Assembly: GCA_015057305.1 (NCBI GenBank)
Contig: SVES01000019.1
Coordinates: 2,096 to 55,943, forward strand
Direction: 5' to 3'
Source of the DNA: Pseudobutyrivibrio ruminis
Lineage (GTDB): Bacteria; Bacillota; Clostridia; Lachnospirales; Lachnospiraceae
Length of the DNA stretch: 53,848 nucleotides
The notes under the pieces are model-generated. The model worked only from the letters and a program-made list of their open reading frames with translations. It made no database searches and was not told the origin of the DNA. Positions 1-7,720 of this stretch are shown here, in pieces. Position 1 is the first letter of the stretch; each line of letters opens with the position of its first letter. The position numbers were made by a program, and so were the translations under genes.

Positions 1-13
1 TGTAAAAAACAAA

Positions 14-355
14 TTAATTCACTTCGATATTTTCCACAATAAAATCAGTACAACGGTTTAGCTTAAGATTATCACTGCCACAGTTCGGACATTTACCAGT
101 AAACTCATGTCTTGTAAACAATGTACCACAATCCTTACATGCTATCTTGGATTCCTTTACCTTGGCATCAACATTAACTCCCTCAAGAGGGGTGCCTTCA
201 CTCATGACCTGCAAATATTCCTCTATTATTTCTGGAACATAATCACACCCGTCGCCAATCAGTAAATGGATTTTCTCAACCTTTTTTACATTATTAGCAT
301 CCGCCTGCTTTTTTACTAAATTGAAAACATATTCTGTAACTGCCAATTCATGCAT
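14..355 (-). CDS. hypA: HypA-type nickel metallochaperone
   Basis: A 113-residue protein with the HypA hallmarks. It starts Met-His-Glu, the N-terminal nickel-binding motif of the family. The C-terminal half carries two CxxC pairs (CKDC and CPNC) that form the structural zinc site. HypA delivers nickel to [NiFe]-hydrogenase maturation, and paralogues serve urease. No hydrogenase, hypB or urease gene lies nearby, so the target cannot be read from context. A second, divergent HypA occurs at 20902-21246. The gene ends 13 bases from the window edge, so an operon partner may lie outside. Family assignment is secure; the metal target is not. Confidence 0.9.
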   Translation of the reverse strand: MHELAVTEYVFNLVKKQADANNVKKVEKIHLLIGDGCDYVPEIIEEYLQVMSEGTPLEGVNVDAKVKESKIACKDCGTLFTRHEFTGKCPNCGSDNLKLNRCTDFIVENIEVN

Positions 356-441
356 ATCTCTACTACCTTCTAATATTTATTCCACTACATTCTATTTCAA
401 ATAGTGCATATATACAATGCCCACTTTTACAGTCAAGGCAT

Positions 442-473
442 AAAAAGAGCCCCACCCAATATGAGGTGAGGCT
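442..473 (-). terminator. Intrinsic terminator after the amidase-like gene
   Basis: A 9-bp stem (448-456 with 465-473, one G-T pair) with an 8-base loop is followed on the minus strand by a C and five T. It lies directly after the amidase-like stop codon. Confidence 0.85.
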
Positions 474-480
474 AATATAT

Positions 481-1212
481 TTATTTCTGTGAAAAATAGC
501 TTTCAATTCCGTTGGCAATGCCTTGAGCCATTTTTTGCTGATACTCGGCTGTTACTAGTTTGTCCTCTTCGCTGATGTTATTAAGTGATCCAACCTCTAC
601 AATTGCAGTTGGTGAAGCACACCAGTTGATAAGAACCTCCTGGTCCGATTCTTGAACCCCATCATTTAAACTTCCAGTAGTTTGTATGACAGAGCCCAAA
701 ATACTATCTGACAATAGCCTTCCATCAGAATAGTTTCCGTAGTTGTATGGATTATCATCTGTTTGGCAAATGACAGAAACCCCTGGTTTTGTATTGCCGC
801 TTATTGCGATTAATAAATCAGCGCCGGCTGTATTAGCAATCATCGCACGTTCGCTATTACTTATGTTGACGTCATTTGAATCTCTTGTAACTATAACGGT
901 GTAACCTTGCGCCACAAGTGTATTCTGCAGCTTTTGAGCGATTGCAAGATTCATTTCGTATTCTGGATACCCTGTGGTAGCACCTTCTTCACTATTATGA
1001 GTTGCCTCTACAGTCTTAAATGAACCAGGGCCAATGGGTTCCTTTTTGCCACTAATCTCTTGTTGTCCTCTAGGGTCTATAACAATCACTTTGCTTGAAA
1101 CTGTTGTTTTTTCAGTTTGCTTAGCTTCAGTAACCATTGTAGGCATCACAAGAATTGCCAGGAGCATTGCTACAATACTTTGTGAAATCTTTCGTTTTGT
1201 CTTGGTTTTCAT
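481..1212 (-). CDS. Secreted amidase_3-like protein, zinc ligands lost
   Basis: 243 residues: a basic, hydrophobic signal peptide (about 1-30) followed by an N-acetylmuramoyl-L-alanine amidase (Amidase_3) fold. The strand that normally reads DPGHGG is here DPRGQQ (46-51), so the first zinc histidine is absent. The Glu in YEMNLA (E86) is kept. The usual SIHAN motif is AISGNT (about 136-141), so the second zinc histidine is Gly. The late Glu in VEVGSL (E206) remains. In active relatives this family cleaves the lactyl-amide bond of peptidoglycan. With two of three metal ligands missing, this copy is probably a non-catalytic wall-binding or regulatory protein; that is inference. It has its own terminator and appears to be a single-gene unit. 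Confidence 0.75.
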   Translation of the reverse strand: MKTKTKRKISQSIVAMLLAILVMPTMVTEAKQTEKTTVSSKVIVIDPRGQQEISGKKEPIGPGSFKTVEATHNSEEGATTGYPEYEMNLAIAQKLQNTLVAQGYTVIVTRDSNDVNISNSERAMIANTAGADLLIAISGNTKPGVSVICQTDDNPYNYGNYSDGRLLSDSILGSVIQTTGSLNDGVQESDQEVLINWCASPTAIVEVGSLNNISEEDKLVTAEYQQKMAQGIANGIESYFSQK

Positions 1213-1335
1213 TTGTAAATCACACTCCCTTCCAAATAATACCCTAAAATCAATCTAAGTATATTATCGACTACTTGTGTGAAAAAATGATGACAATTCT
1301 ATTAAATTAGCAGCTATTTTCTAAAAAATTAAATA

Positions 1336-1498
1336 AGGTTCCTTGTTACATTAACAAGCATATATATTCTCCGCTCTGCATACGGGATACTCGCCCATGC
1401 AAATTGCTAGCGCAATGGGCTCGTCATGTTCTCGATTTTCTTCGAAAATCAAGAAATTTCTTGAGAATATATATAGCTTGTTAACTACAAGGAACCTT
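1336..1498. repeat. Long palindromic element A
   Basis: The 290 bases between the amidase-like gene and aspS hold no gene but do hold this imperfect inverted repeat. The left arm (1336-1371) and right arm (1463-1498) match over about 36 bases with two small bulges. Each arm contains ACAAGC or its complement next to TTAC or CTAC. The centre has smaller hairpins, such as GATTTTC-TTC-GAAAATC at about 1434-1450. It starts four bases after the aspS stop and is related in sequence to elements at 26045-26127 and 44158-44284. It may end the aspS transcript, or it may be a dispersed repeat. Confidence 0.8.
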
Positions 1499-1502
1499 CA
1501 TT

Positions 1503-3266
1503 TTAATCTTCTTTTGGCATTACGATAGCAATGTGCACATCGTCTAACTGTTTTTGATCTACTGTTGCAGGAGCGTCCATCATAATATCCTGGGCATTCT
1601 TGTTCATTGGGAACGGAATGATTTCGCGGATAGATTCCTCTCCAGCAATAAGCATAACCATTCTATCAACACCTGGTGCAATACCGCCGTGTGGTGGTGC
1701 ACCGTATGTAAATGCATTATACATAGCAGGGAACTTAGCCTTAACATCATCCTCACCAAGTCCTACAAGCTTAAATGCCTCAATCATGATTTCTGGGTCG
1801 TGGTTTCTGATAGCACCAGATGAAAGCTCAACACCGTTACATACTAAATCGTACTGGTATGCAAGGATATCAAGTGGCTTCTGGTTCTTAAGTGCATCCA
1901 TACCTCCCTGTGGCATAGAGAATGGGTTGTGACAGAACTCAAGCTCGCCTGACTCTTCTCCAATTTCGTACATAGGGAAATCTACTATCCAGCAGAATTC
2001 GTATGTATCCTTCTTCATGTGACCTTCTGCTGCTGCACCAAGAAGCTTTCTAAATACGCCAGCAGTCTTTTGTGCAACAAGAAGTGGACCTGCAGCAAGA
2101 CCAACAAAATCACCTGGCTTAAGTGAAAGCGCATCTATAACAGCCTGCTTTCTATCCTGAAGGAACTTAGCGATACCGCCAACGATTTCTCCATTTTCAT
2201 CAAGCTTGAACCAGTATGTCTTCTGTGCTGTTGCCACCTCTACCTCAGCTATCATAGCATCAATCTGCTTACGTGTAGCTGAAAGATTATCAACAACGAT
2301 TGCCTTTACTACATTGCCCTCGAATGGACCAAAGCCGCAGTCAGCCATAACATCTGTAGCGTCCTGAAGAACTAAATCGATGCGAAGGTCTGGCTTGTCA
2401 GAACCGTACTTATCCATAGCCTCAAGATATGGAATGCGTACGAATGGAGCTGTTGAAGCGCTCTTATATACGCCGTATTTTGCAAAGATAGGAGGAAGTA
2501 CATCCTCTATAACAGCAAATACGTCTTCCTGTGAAGCAAATGCCATCTCCATATCAAGCTGATAGAACTCTCCTGGTGAACGATCTGCTCTAGCATCCTC
2601 ATCACGGAAACAAGGAGCAATCTGGAAATATCTATCAAATCCAGATGCCATAAGTATCTGCTTAAACTGCTGTGGTGCCTGTGGAAGGGCGTAGAACTTG
2701 CCTGGATGATTACGTGCTGGAACAAGGTAATCACGGGCGCCCTCAGGTGATGAGCATGTAAGGATTGGAGTAGTAATCTCCATAAAATCGTGTGCAATCA
2801 TAGCTGCTCTAAGCTCTGCTACGATTTTGCTTCTAAGAACGATTTTGCTCTTAACCTCTGGATTACGAAGGTCAAGATAACGATATTTCAAACGTGTATT
2901 CTCATCGGCTTCCTTAGAACGATTAATCTCAAATGGAAGCTCGTTGTGAGTACACTTTCCAAGTACTTCAATGCTAGTAGGAACAACCTCAATTTCACCA
3001 GTAGGAAGCTCTGTGTTCTTTGATGAACGCTCGCGAACTGTACCAGCAACCTGAATTGTGGACTCCTTATTTACAGAATCGATGATAGCCATCATTTCTT
3101 CTGTTTCAATAACGATCTGAGTAGTGCCATAGAAATCACGAAGAATGACAAATCCAAGGTTCTTTGACACTTTTCTGATGTTTTCAAACCAACCAACTAA
3201 TGTAACCTCTTTGCCAGCATCTGCAAGACGAAGCTCATTACAGTTGTGTGTACGTGACTGAGTCAT
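1503..3266 (-). CDS. aspS: Aspartyl-tRNA synthetase
   Basis: 587 residues, the usual size of bacterial-type AspRS with its inserted GAD domain. It charges tRNA-Asp with aspartate. In order it has an N-terminal OB-fold anticodon-binding domain (FVILRDFYG), class II motif 2 (FRDEDARADR), the flipping-loop and GAD region, and C-terminal motif 3 (GIAPGVDRMVMLI). A ribosome-binding site GAGGAG precedes the ATG by seven bases. It follows the Fur-like gene by 75 bases, with a hairpin between, so it is probably transcribed separately. I saw no T-box leader upstream. Whether it is discriminating or also charges tRNA-Asn cannot be decided here. Confidence 0.97.
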   Translation of the reverse strand: MTQSRTHNCNELRLADAGKEVTLVGWFENIRKVSKNLGFVILRDFYGTTQIVIETEEMMAIIDSVNKESTIQVAGTVRERSSKNTELPTGEIEVVPTSIEVLGKCTHNELPFEINRSKEADENTRLKYRYLDLRNPEVKSKIVLRSKIVAELRAAMIAHDFMEITTPILTCSSPEGARDYLVPARNHPGKFYALPQAPQQFKQILMASGFDRYFQIAPCFRDEDARADRSPGEFYQLDMEMAFASQEDVFAVIEDVLPPIFAKYGVYKSASTAPFVRIPYLEAMDKYGSDKPDLRIDLVLQDATDVMADCGFGPFEGNVVKAIVVDNLSATRKQIDAMIAEVEVATAQKTYWFKLDENGEIVGGIAKFLQDRKQAVIDALSLKPGDFVGLAAGPLLVAQKTAGVFRKLLGAAAEGHMKKDTYEFCWIVDFPMYEIGEESGELEFCHNPFSMPQGGMDALKNQKPLDILAYQYDLVCNGVELSSGAIRNHDPEIMIEAFKLVGLGEDDVKAKFPAMYNAFTYGAPPHGGIAPGVDRMVMLIAGEESIREIIPFPMNKNAQDIMMDAPATVDQKQLDDVHIAIVMPKED

Positions 3267-3298
3267 TTTATATCTCCTCTTCTAAAACGAATAACATA

Positions 3299-3325
3299 GG
3301 GCTGCCGGCATTAACCAGCAGCCCC
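3299..3325 (-). terminator. Hairpin between fur-like gene and aspS
   Basis: A perfect 7-bp stem GGGCTGC/GCAGCCC with a 12-base loop lies between the Fur-like stop and the aspS start. The minus-strand tail (TATGTTATTC) is only moderately T-rich, so this is a probable weak terminator. Confidence 0.55.
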
Positions 3326-3341
3326 TTAATAATACACCTTT

Positions 3342-3806
3342 TTAATATGCAAGTCTAGATATCTTATGAGACTTATCCACCTTTCCAGTAGCATGTAATC
3401 CTGCTTCCAAAAGCTTTGCCAGCTCCTCTCGTCCTATGACAAGCTTTGTATCATCATCCAAAGTGACAACAACGTTTGTTTCACAGGCTACACAGCTTCC
3501 GCCAGGACATCCTTCATCACAATCTGCATCAGCACAAAGATTAGCACAGTTACTGCAATCTACCTGGTACATATTTTTTCGATTTATAACACCGATTTCC
3601 TCCAATGTATTGACCATTCGATACACTGTAGCACTTCCGATATTTTTATCCTTTTTTACTGCCTCCCTGTATATTTCCTTGACACAGGAAGGGTCGCTGT
3701 TAAGGATAATATCAAGAATTGTCAATCGTTGCTTTGTTATTCTACAGCCTGACTCTCGTAGCTGCTGAATAATAATATCTCTTTGATCCGTTTCCATTAC
3801 ATCCAT
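3342..3806 (-). CDS. Fur-family regulator with Cys-rich C-terminal half
   Basis: About 154 residues. The N-terminal half is the Fur winged helix: GCRITKQRLTIL, then a recognition helix SATVYRMVNTLEEIGVI. The C-terminal half is unusual. Instead of the His-rich metal-sensing dimerisation domain, it has seven Cys in about 29 residues (DCSNCANLC, then DC, GC, SC, AC), followed by a short alpha/beta tail. The family represses metal-uptake or peroxide genes. The Cys cluster could hold zinc or an FeS cluster, but the sensed signal is unknown. The frame extends upstream to 3842, but that start lies in the terminator of the preceding gene. ATG at 3806 has an AAGAGG site seven bases ahead. Confidence 0.8.
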   Translation of the reverse strand: MDVMETDQRDIIIQQLRESGCRITKQRLTILDIILNSDPSCVKEIYREAVKKDKNIGSATVYRMVNTLEEIGVINRKNMYQVDCSNCANLCADADCDEGCPGGSCVACETNVVVTLDDDTKLVIGREELAKLLEAGLHATGKVDKSHKISRLAY

Positions 3807-3827
3807 TGCTGTACCTCTTACCACATT

Positions 3828-3853
3828 AAAAACCCAGCCCATATCTGGGCTGG
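3828..3853 (-). terminator. Intrinsic terminator after mntR-like gene
   Basis: The perfect stem CCAGCCC/GGGCTGG with a 6-base loop is followed by GTTTTT on the minus strand. It sits between the DtxR-type gene and the Fur-like gene, and shows that the longer Fur reading frame is not the real start. Confidence 0.9.
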
Positions 3854-3877
3854 AAATGTATTTGCTACTATTAATTA

Positions 3878-4261
3878 CTACGAATTCAGTATCTTTTTAT
3901 CTGCGTAATCTTTTAAAGCCTTGAAGCTTTCTTTACTAATGACATGCTCTATACGGCAGGCATCCTCGGAAGCGATTTCCTCATCAACACCAAGCTTAAC
4001 AAGCACATCAGTAAAAAACTCGTGTCGCTCTAAAATCATTTCTGCAATTGCCTTACCCTCATCAGTAAGGTATATATATCCAGCATCTGTAACTGTAATA
4101 TGATTTTTTTCTCTAAGATTCTTCATAGCAATGCTAACTGAAGATTTTTTAAAATTTAGTTCATTGGCAACATCCACAGAACGAACTACAGGTAACCGCT
4201 TGCTAAGAATCAATATAGTCTCAAGATAATTCTCAGCAGATTCATTAACAAATGTTCTCAA
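3878..4261 (-). CDS. DtxR/MntR-family metal-dependent repressor
   Basis: 127 residues, close to the short MntR form without an SH3 domain. The N-terminal winged helix (ESAENYLETILILSKR, then VRSVDVANELNFKKSSVSIAM) is followed by the metal-binding dimerisation domain, with LERHEFFTDVLVKLGV and EDACRIEHVIS supplying His, Glu and Cys ligands. Members bind Mn(II) or Fe(II) and repress uptake genes. The start codon is TTG, with AGGAGGAG six bases upstream. A 20-base DtxR-like palindrome lies about 100 bases upstream, which suggests autoregulation or control of the divergent operon. Mn versus Fe specificity cannot be decided here. Confidence 0.9.
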   Translation of the reverse strand: MRTFVNESAENYLETILILSKRLPVVRSVDVANELNFKKSSVSIAMKNLREKNHITVTDAGYIYLTDEGKAIAEMILERHEFFTDVLVKLGVDEEIASEDACRIEHVISKESFKALKDYADKKILNS

Positions 4262-4293
4262 AATAAACTCCTCCTAAAAGTGTGGATTAAAAC

Positions 4294-4307
4294 GATTGCA
4301 CACAATC
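4294..4307. promoter_or_regulatory. GATTG-CACA-CAATC palindrome in the mntR leader
   Basis: A 5-bp inverted repeat about 33 bases upstream of the TTG start, within AAAACGATTG context. Very similar DNA (AAAACGATTGTGCTCAAT) lies at the gpx promoter, 43511-43527. It also overlaps a larger GTGGATT/AATCCAC inverted repeat (4282-4310). A regulator site is possible but unproven. Confidence 0.4.
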
Positions 4308-4359
4308 CACTAAACAAAAGGTTATCACAATTCTTACCCTTGTGCAACATCATAAACTA

Positions 4360-4379
4360 AAGTTAGTTTACACTAACTT
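4360..4379. promoter_or_regulatory. DtxR/MntR-type operator palindrome
   Basis: The perfect inverted repeat AAGTTAGT-TTAC-ACTAACTT (8-bp arms, 4-base spacer) resembles the TTAGGTTAG-type DtxR box in size and core. It lies in the 263-base divergent gap between the mntR-like gene and the plus-strand operon. Confidence 0.6.
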
Positions 4380-4440
4380 AATCAATTTTTCAAGTATATA
4401 AATCAAATCTAAAACATTTATTAAATAACCCTCCAAACTG

Positions 4441-4470
4441 TTGACGTAACCCACATTTACAGTTTAAATA
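4441..4470 (+). promoter_or_regulatory. Candidate promoter for the zinc-ribbon/DUF5685/J-domain operon
   Basis: TTGACG at 4441-4446, then about 17-18 bases, then an AT-rich TTAAATA. The -10 is a poor match, so this is tentative. It lies about 55 bases before the operon's first start. Confidence 0.4.
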
Positions 4471-4524
4471 TATCACGTAAGGATTCACCTGAGGGATGAT
4501 TTCTTGATATCCAAGGAGGCGCTT

Positions 4525-4962
4525 ATGAACGATTTTAGATATCGACTTGCAAAATTTTTTAATGGACGCACTGGAGTAGATGCACTGGGTCGCACTTTCA
4601 CCTGGGCTGCACTCATACTTATGGTTTTAACCATGATTACCCACTCTTCCATTGCCTACTTGCTAGCTATGGCTTGTTTAATATATAGCTTTTGGCGTAT
4701 GTTATCAAAGAATTATCAAAAACGCTATTACGAAAATGCCAAGTTTCTAGAAAAGACTGCTGGTATACGCAGAGCATTTTCCTCAGTTCCATATAAAATT
4801 AAAAACTTTATCGCAAAGACAAAGTCAGATTATAATCAGCGAAAAATATATGCCATTTTCAAGTGCCCTTCATGCAAGCAAAAGCTTCGCGTTCCAAAGG
4901 GTCGCGGCAAAATAGAAGTTACCTGTAGTAAATGTCACGCTGTTTTTATTAAAAAGGTGTAG
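4525..4962 (+). CDS. Small membrane protein with C-terminal zinc ribbon
   Basis: About 145 residues, not a family I can name. Two adjacent hydrophobic segments (about residues 25-55, TWAALILMVLTMI and IAYLLAMACLIYSFW) form a membrane hairpin. A basic linker follows, ending in a zinc ribbon: FKCPSCKQKLRVPKG then VTCSKCHAVF. The start at 4525 is chosen over 4504 because AAGGAGG sits five bases before this ATG. It is the first gene of a tight three-gene operon with a DUF5685-like and a J-domain protein. The ribbon probably faces the cytoplasm and may bind a protein or nucleic-acid partner; that is inference. Confidence 0.8.
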   Translation: MNDFRYRLAKFFNGRTGVDALGRTFTWAALILMVLTMITHSSIAYLLAMACLIYSFWRMLSKNYQKRYYENAKFLEKTAGIRRAFSSVPYKIKNFIAKTKSDYNQRKIYAIFKCPSCKQKLRVPKGRGKIEVTCSKCHAVFIKKV

Positions 4963-4964
4963 CT

Positions 4965-5816
4965 TTGTTTGGATATATACATGCCGATTTAAGGCAGCTT
5001 TCAGATGCAGACAAAATTAAATATAAGCAGTTTTATTGCGGTCTTTGTCATTCATTAGGTGAGGCTGCTGGTTTAAAGGGACAGCTGCTTTTAAATTATG
5101 ACCTTTGCTTTTTGGCAATCCTATTGCAAAGTCTCTATGAACCAGAAATCACCTCAGCACAAAAAAGGTGTATTATTCATCCATTTAAACTAAGAGGATA
5201 TTATCAAAGTGAAGCTTTACAATATGCCGCTGATATGGATATTCTCTTGTCCTACCATAGCCTGATGGATAACTACAAAGATGATAACTCCCGTTCCTCA
5301 AAGCTTGCCGCTGATTTATTAAAAGCAAGCTATGATAAGATTAGTGCAAAGTATCCTAGACAGTCAAATGCAGTTGAGCAATACATTAATAATCTCTCAG
5401 CTGCCGAGCTTAGCAAGGAAACTAATATCGATTTAGTCTCAAGCTATACTGGCGAAATGCTAGGAACCTTGCTTAATTGGAAGGATGATGATTGGGGAAA
5501 AACTCTTCACTGTATGGGTTTTCATATGGGGAAGTTTATATACATTTTAGATGCATATGAGGATTTAAAAAAGGATGAGAAAAAAGGTTGCTATAACCCA
5601 CTTACTTTTATGAAGAATGAATCTCCTAAGGAATATGAGACATTCGTTAGAATTAATCTAACCTCACTGATGGCTGAATGTGCCAAAGGTTTTGAGAGGT
5701 TACCTATAGTTGAAAATGCAGATATTCTCCGAAACATCATTTACTCTGGAGTATGGACAAAATACGAATACCTGCAAATCAAAGAAAAGAAAAATACTAA
5801 CAAGGAGAAACCTTGA
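4965..5816 (+). CDS. DUF5685-like all-helical protein
   Basis: 283 residues. It matches my recollection of DUF5685 proteins, which begin GYI..., carry a YCGLC motif (24-28 here) and have no settled function. Two acidic motifs stand out: DNYKDD (102-107) and [18 protein letters not shown] (196-213). Their arrangement recalls the paired Asp-rich motifs of isoprenoid synthases of the squalene/phytoene type, so a terpenoid-synthase-like fold is possible. This is inference from pattern only. The start is TTG two bases after the previous stop, with AAGGTG upstream. Its stop overlaps the next gene's ATG (TGATG), so the two are probably translationally coupled. No membrane segment is evident. Confidence 0.75.
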   Translation: MFGYIHADLRQLSDADKIKYKQFYCGLCHSLGEAAGLKGQLLLNYDLCFLAILLQSLYEPEITSAQKRCIIHPFKLRGYYQSEALQYAADMDILLSYHSLMDNYKDDNSRSSKLAADLLKASYDKISAKYPRQSNAVEQYINNLSAAELSKETNIDLVSSYTGEMLGTLLNWKDDDWGKTLHCMGFHMGKFIYILDAYEDLKKDEKKGCYNPLTFMKNESPKEYETFVRINLTSLMAECAKGFERLPIVENADILRNIIYSGVWTKYEYLQIKEKKNTNKEKP

Positions 5817-6448
5817 TGATAGATCCTTACAGAGTCTTAGGTGTTGATAGAGGTGCCTCTGACGAGGAAATAAAAAAAGCATATAGGAGCCTCAGTAGAA
5901 AATATCATCCTGATGCCAATATTAATAATCCCAATAAAGCTCAGGCTGAGGAACGCTTTAAGGAAATTCAAGCCGCCTATAATCAGATAATGGATGAAAA
6001 GCAAAACGGTAGCTATTCCAATGGCTATGGCTATAGCAACAATTATTCTGGTGGATTTGGATATGAAAACTCAAGCTATGGTAATGAGTCTGTTGAAATG
6101 CAGGCCGCTGCCAATTATATAAATAATAGACAGTTTGCTGCTGCAATGAATGTGCTTAATTCCATTCCTGATAGTGGCCGTAATGGTCGGTGGTATTTTT
6201 TCGCAGCAGTTGCTTCACAGGGGCTTGGAAATCTTAATGATGCCAGAGAATATATTTCTCGGGCAATTGCTCTAGAGCCAAGCAACTTTAGATATAGACA
6301 ATTTGAACAAAGCATCAATTGGTCTAGTGGATGGTATGATACACGAAGTGCTAGCTATGGTTATTCAAGACCTTATTCTGGCGTAGCCAGATGGTGTGTC
6401 AGCATGTTCTTTTTAAATCTGCTATGTAACATTTGTTGCTGCTTTTGA
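5816..6448 (+). CDS. J-domain protein with TPR-like repeats
   Basis: 210 residues. The N-terminal J domain (about 1-70) starts DPYRVLGV and has the HPD tripeptide needed to stimulate Hsp70 ATPase (KYHPDAN). A Gly/Tyr/Ser/Asn-rich linker follows, then two TPR-like helical pairs ([20 protein letters not shown] and [17 protein letters not shown]). The end is hydrophobic and Cys-rich ([14 protein letters not shown]) and may insert in or be anchored to the membrane. It lacks the DnaJ zinc-finger and substrate domains, so it is a specialised co-chaperone rather than DnaJ itself. As last gene of the operon, it may recruit DnaK to the DUF5685 or zinc-ribbon protein. Confidence 0.85.
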   Translation: MIDPYRVLGVDRGASDEEIKKAYRSLSRKYHPDANINNPNKAQAEERFKEIQAAYNQIMDEKQNGSYSNGYGYSNNYSGGFGYENSSYGNESVEMQAAANYINNRQFAAAMNVLNSIPDSGRNGRWYFFAAVASQGLGNLNDAREYISRAIALEPSNFRYRQFEQSINWSSGWYDTRSASYGYSRPYSGVARWCVSMFFLNLLCNICCCF

Positions 6449-6533
6449 TAAAACAGTTTATTACTTGGTCATTCGGACCGTTCATATATTTTCTCCCTTC
6501 AATGCATGTTCGTGTGTGAATATGCAAACAAAG

Positions 6534-6570
6534 AGAACCCTAGGGCTTCAGCCACCCTAGGGTTCTTTTT
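6534..6570. terminator. Bidirectional terminator
   Basis: The perfect 12-bp stem AGAACCCTAGGG/CCCTAGGGTTCT with a 9-base loop is followed by T-runs on the plus strand (TTTT after the stem) and, more weakly, on the minus strand (CTTTGTTTG). It separates the convergent J-domain operon and acyltransferase gene. Confidence 0.9.
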
Positions 6571-6573
6571 CGT

Positions 6574-7632
6574 TTATCTGATTGGAATTAATTTAACAAT
6601 CCTTTTTACTAATAAGGCCATGGCAACCATTATAAATATTTCTGAAACAAATAAGGCACCTATCTGCCTAAGTCCCAATAGCTGGCCTTCAAGATTATCA
6701 CCTATATAATAAATGATAATGTGATGCACTAGGAAAATTTCATATGATATTTTGCATATGCTTTCCACAATCTTGTCACTAATATGCTCCTTGTTACTTG
6801 CTGGTTCCATGGCAAAAAACCAAATAAAAATCATCAATGCATATACTAAATTGTTAAAGGTTGTAGGTGTGGGTAGCTGTACCTTTGACACAAGTCCCAA
6901 ACAAATAACTATGAAGGATATACAAAGTGCACTCCATTTAAAGACCTTCTTATCCATAAGCCTTGGTATTTCTAAAACCAAAAACATTCCAAGAATGAAA
7001 TCATATGCCTTAACAAAAACATTGGTCCAAGGTGATGGATTAATAACATTGCCAAACACAAGAATAGCATAATAGGTTGTGGCAATGATAATAGTTATAT
7101 ATCTATTTTTTTCCATACAAAACCTGAATACCGGGAATAATACATACAACATTATAAGTGCCCCAAGAAACCATTCTCCCACGTGTAGGCTAAATGTAGG
7201 GAAAAATTGTTCAAAGTATCCATCCATGCCTAACAGATTTAATAGGATTTTTTTCTTAGATATTAAAGGAAAATATCCCAGCCATTCAGGCTTTAGCACA
7301 TAAGATGAAATAAGCGTGAATAATTCAACTACATAAAATGGGATTAAAAGCTTTGTAAATCTACGCTTATAAAAATCCTTGATATCCCAATGTTTTTTGC
7401 TGGAAAGCATAAGCCCTGCCCCTGATATCATAAAAAACAGGCTCACACCAATGATGGCAATATGAAAATTCGTATTTGAGTAATAAACTGCGCCCTGCTC
7501 AATAAAATTATAATTGCCTTTCTGCTCCAGCTCCACCATAAAGTGATACACAATTATAAACAAGAATGCCACCACTCTCATTAGGTTCATTGAAACATAT
7601 TTATTTTTGTTAGCAATCAGTTGCTTTTCCAT
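6574..7632 (-). CDS. Acyltransferase family 3 membrane protein
   Basis: 352 residues with about ten hydrophobic segments. The first helix carries NLMRVVAFLFIIVYHF, the conserved start of the acyltransferase-3 family with its Arg and His. A second marker is the segment SLFFMISGAGLMLSSKKHWDIKDFYKRRFTKLLIP, the usual FxxSGxxL...FxxRRxxRLxP signature (listed in part). These enzymes transfer acetyl or other acyl groups to cell-surface sugars or lipids across the membrane. No polysaccharide cluster is adjacent, so the acceptor is unknown. It appears to be a single-gene unit with a strong terminator just past the stop. Confidence 0.88.
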   Translation of the reverse strand: MEKQLIANKNKYVSMNLMRVVAFLFIIVYHFMVELEQKGNYNFIEQGAVYYSNTNFHIAIIGVSLFFMISGAGLMLSSKKHWDIKDFYKRRFTKLLIPFYVVELFTLISSYVLKPEWLGYFPLISKKKILLNLLGMDGYFEQFFPTFSLHVGEWFLGALIMLYVLFPVFRFCMEKNRYITIIIATTYYAILVFGNVINPSPWTNVFVKAYDFILGMFLVLEIPRLMDKKVFKWSALCISFIVICLGLVSKVQLPTPTTFNNLVYALMIFIWFFAMEPASNKEHISDKIVESICKISYEIFLVHHIIIYYIGDNLEGQLLGLRQIGALFVSEIFIMVAMALLVKRIVKLIPIR

Positions 7633-7720
7633 ATACTATATTCTCCAATAACAAAATAGCAGCATTTCAGCCGCCATTTATGATAACATATTCAAGCTTT
7701 TGGGTTAACCCCTGGAAGCT

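Noticed and set aside
14..355. Hydrogenase maturation cluster
   Set aside because: Only hypA genes were found; no hypB-F or hydrogenase subunits lie in the window.
1336..1498. CRISPR or insertion sequence
   Set aside because: The element is a single palindrome without repeat-spacer units, transposase or target duplication.
3267..3341. T-box leader for aspS
   Set aside because: The gap is only 75 bases and shows one simple hairpin; no T-box specifier or antiterminator sequence is seen.
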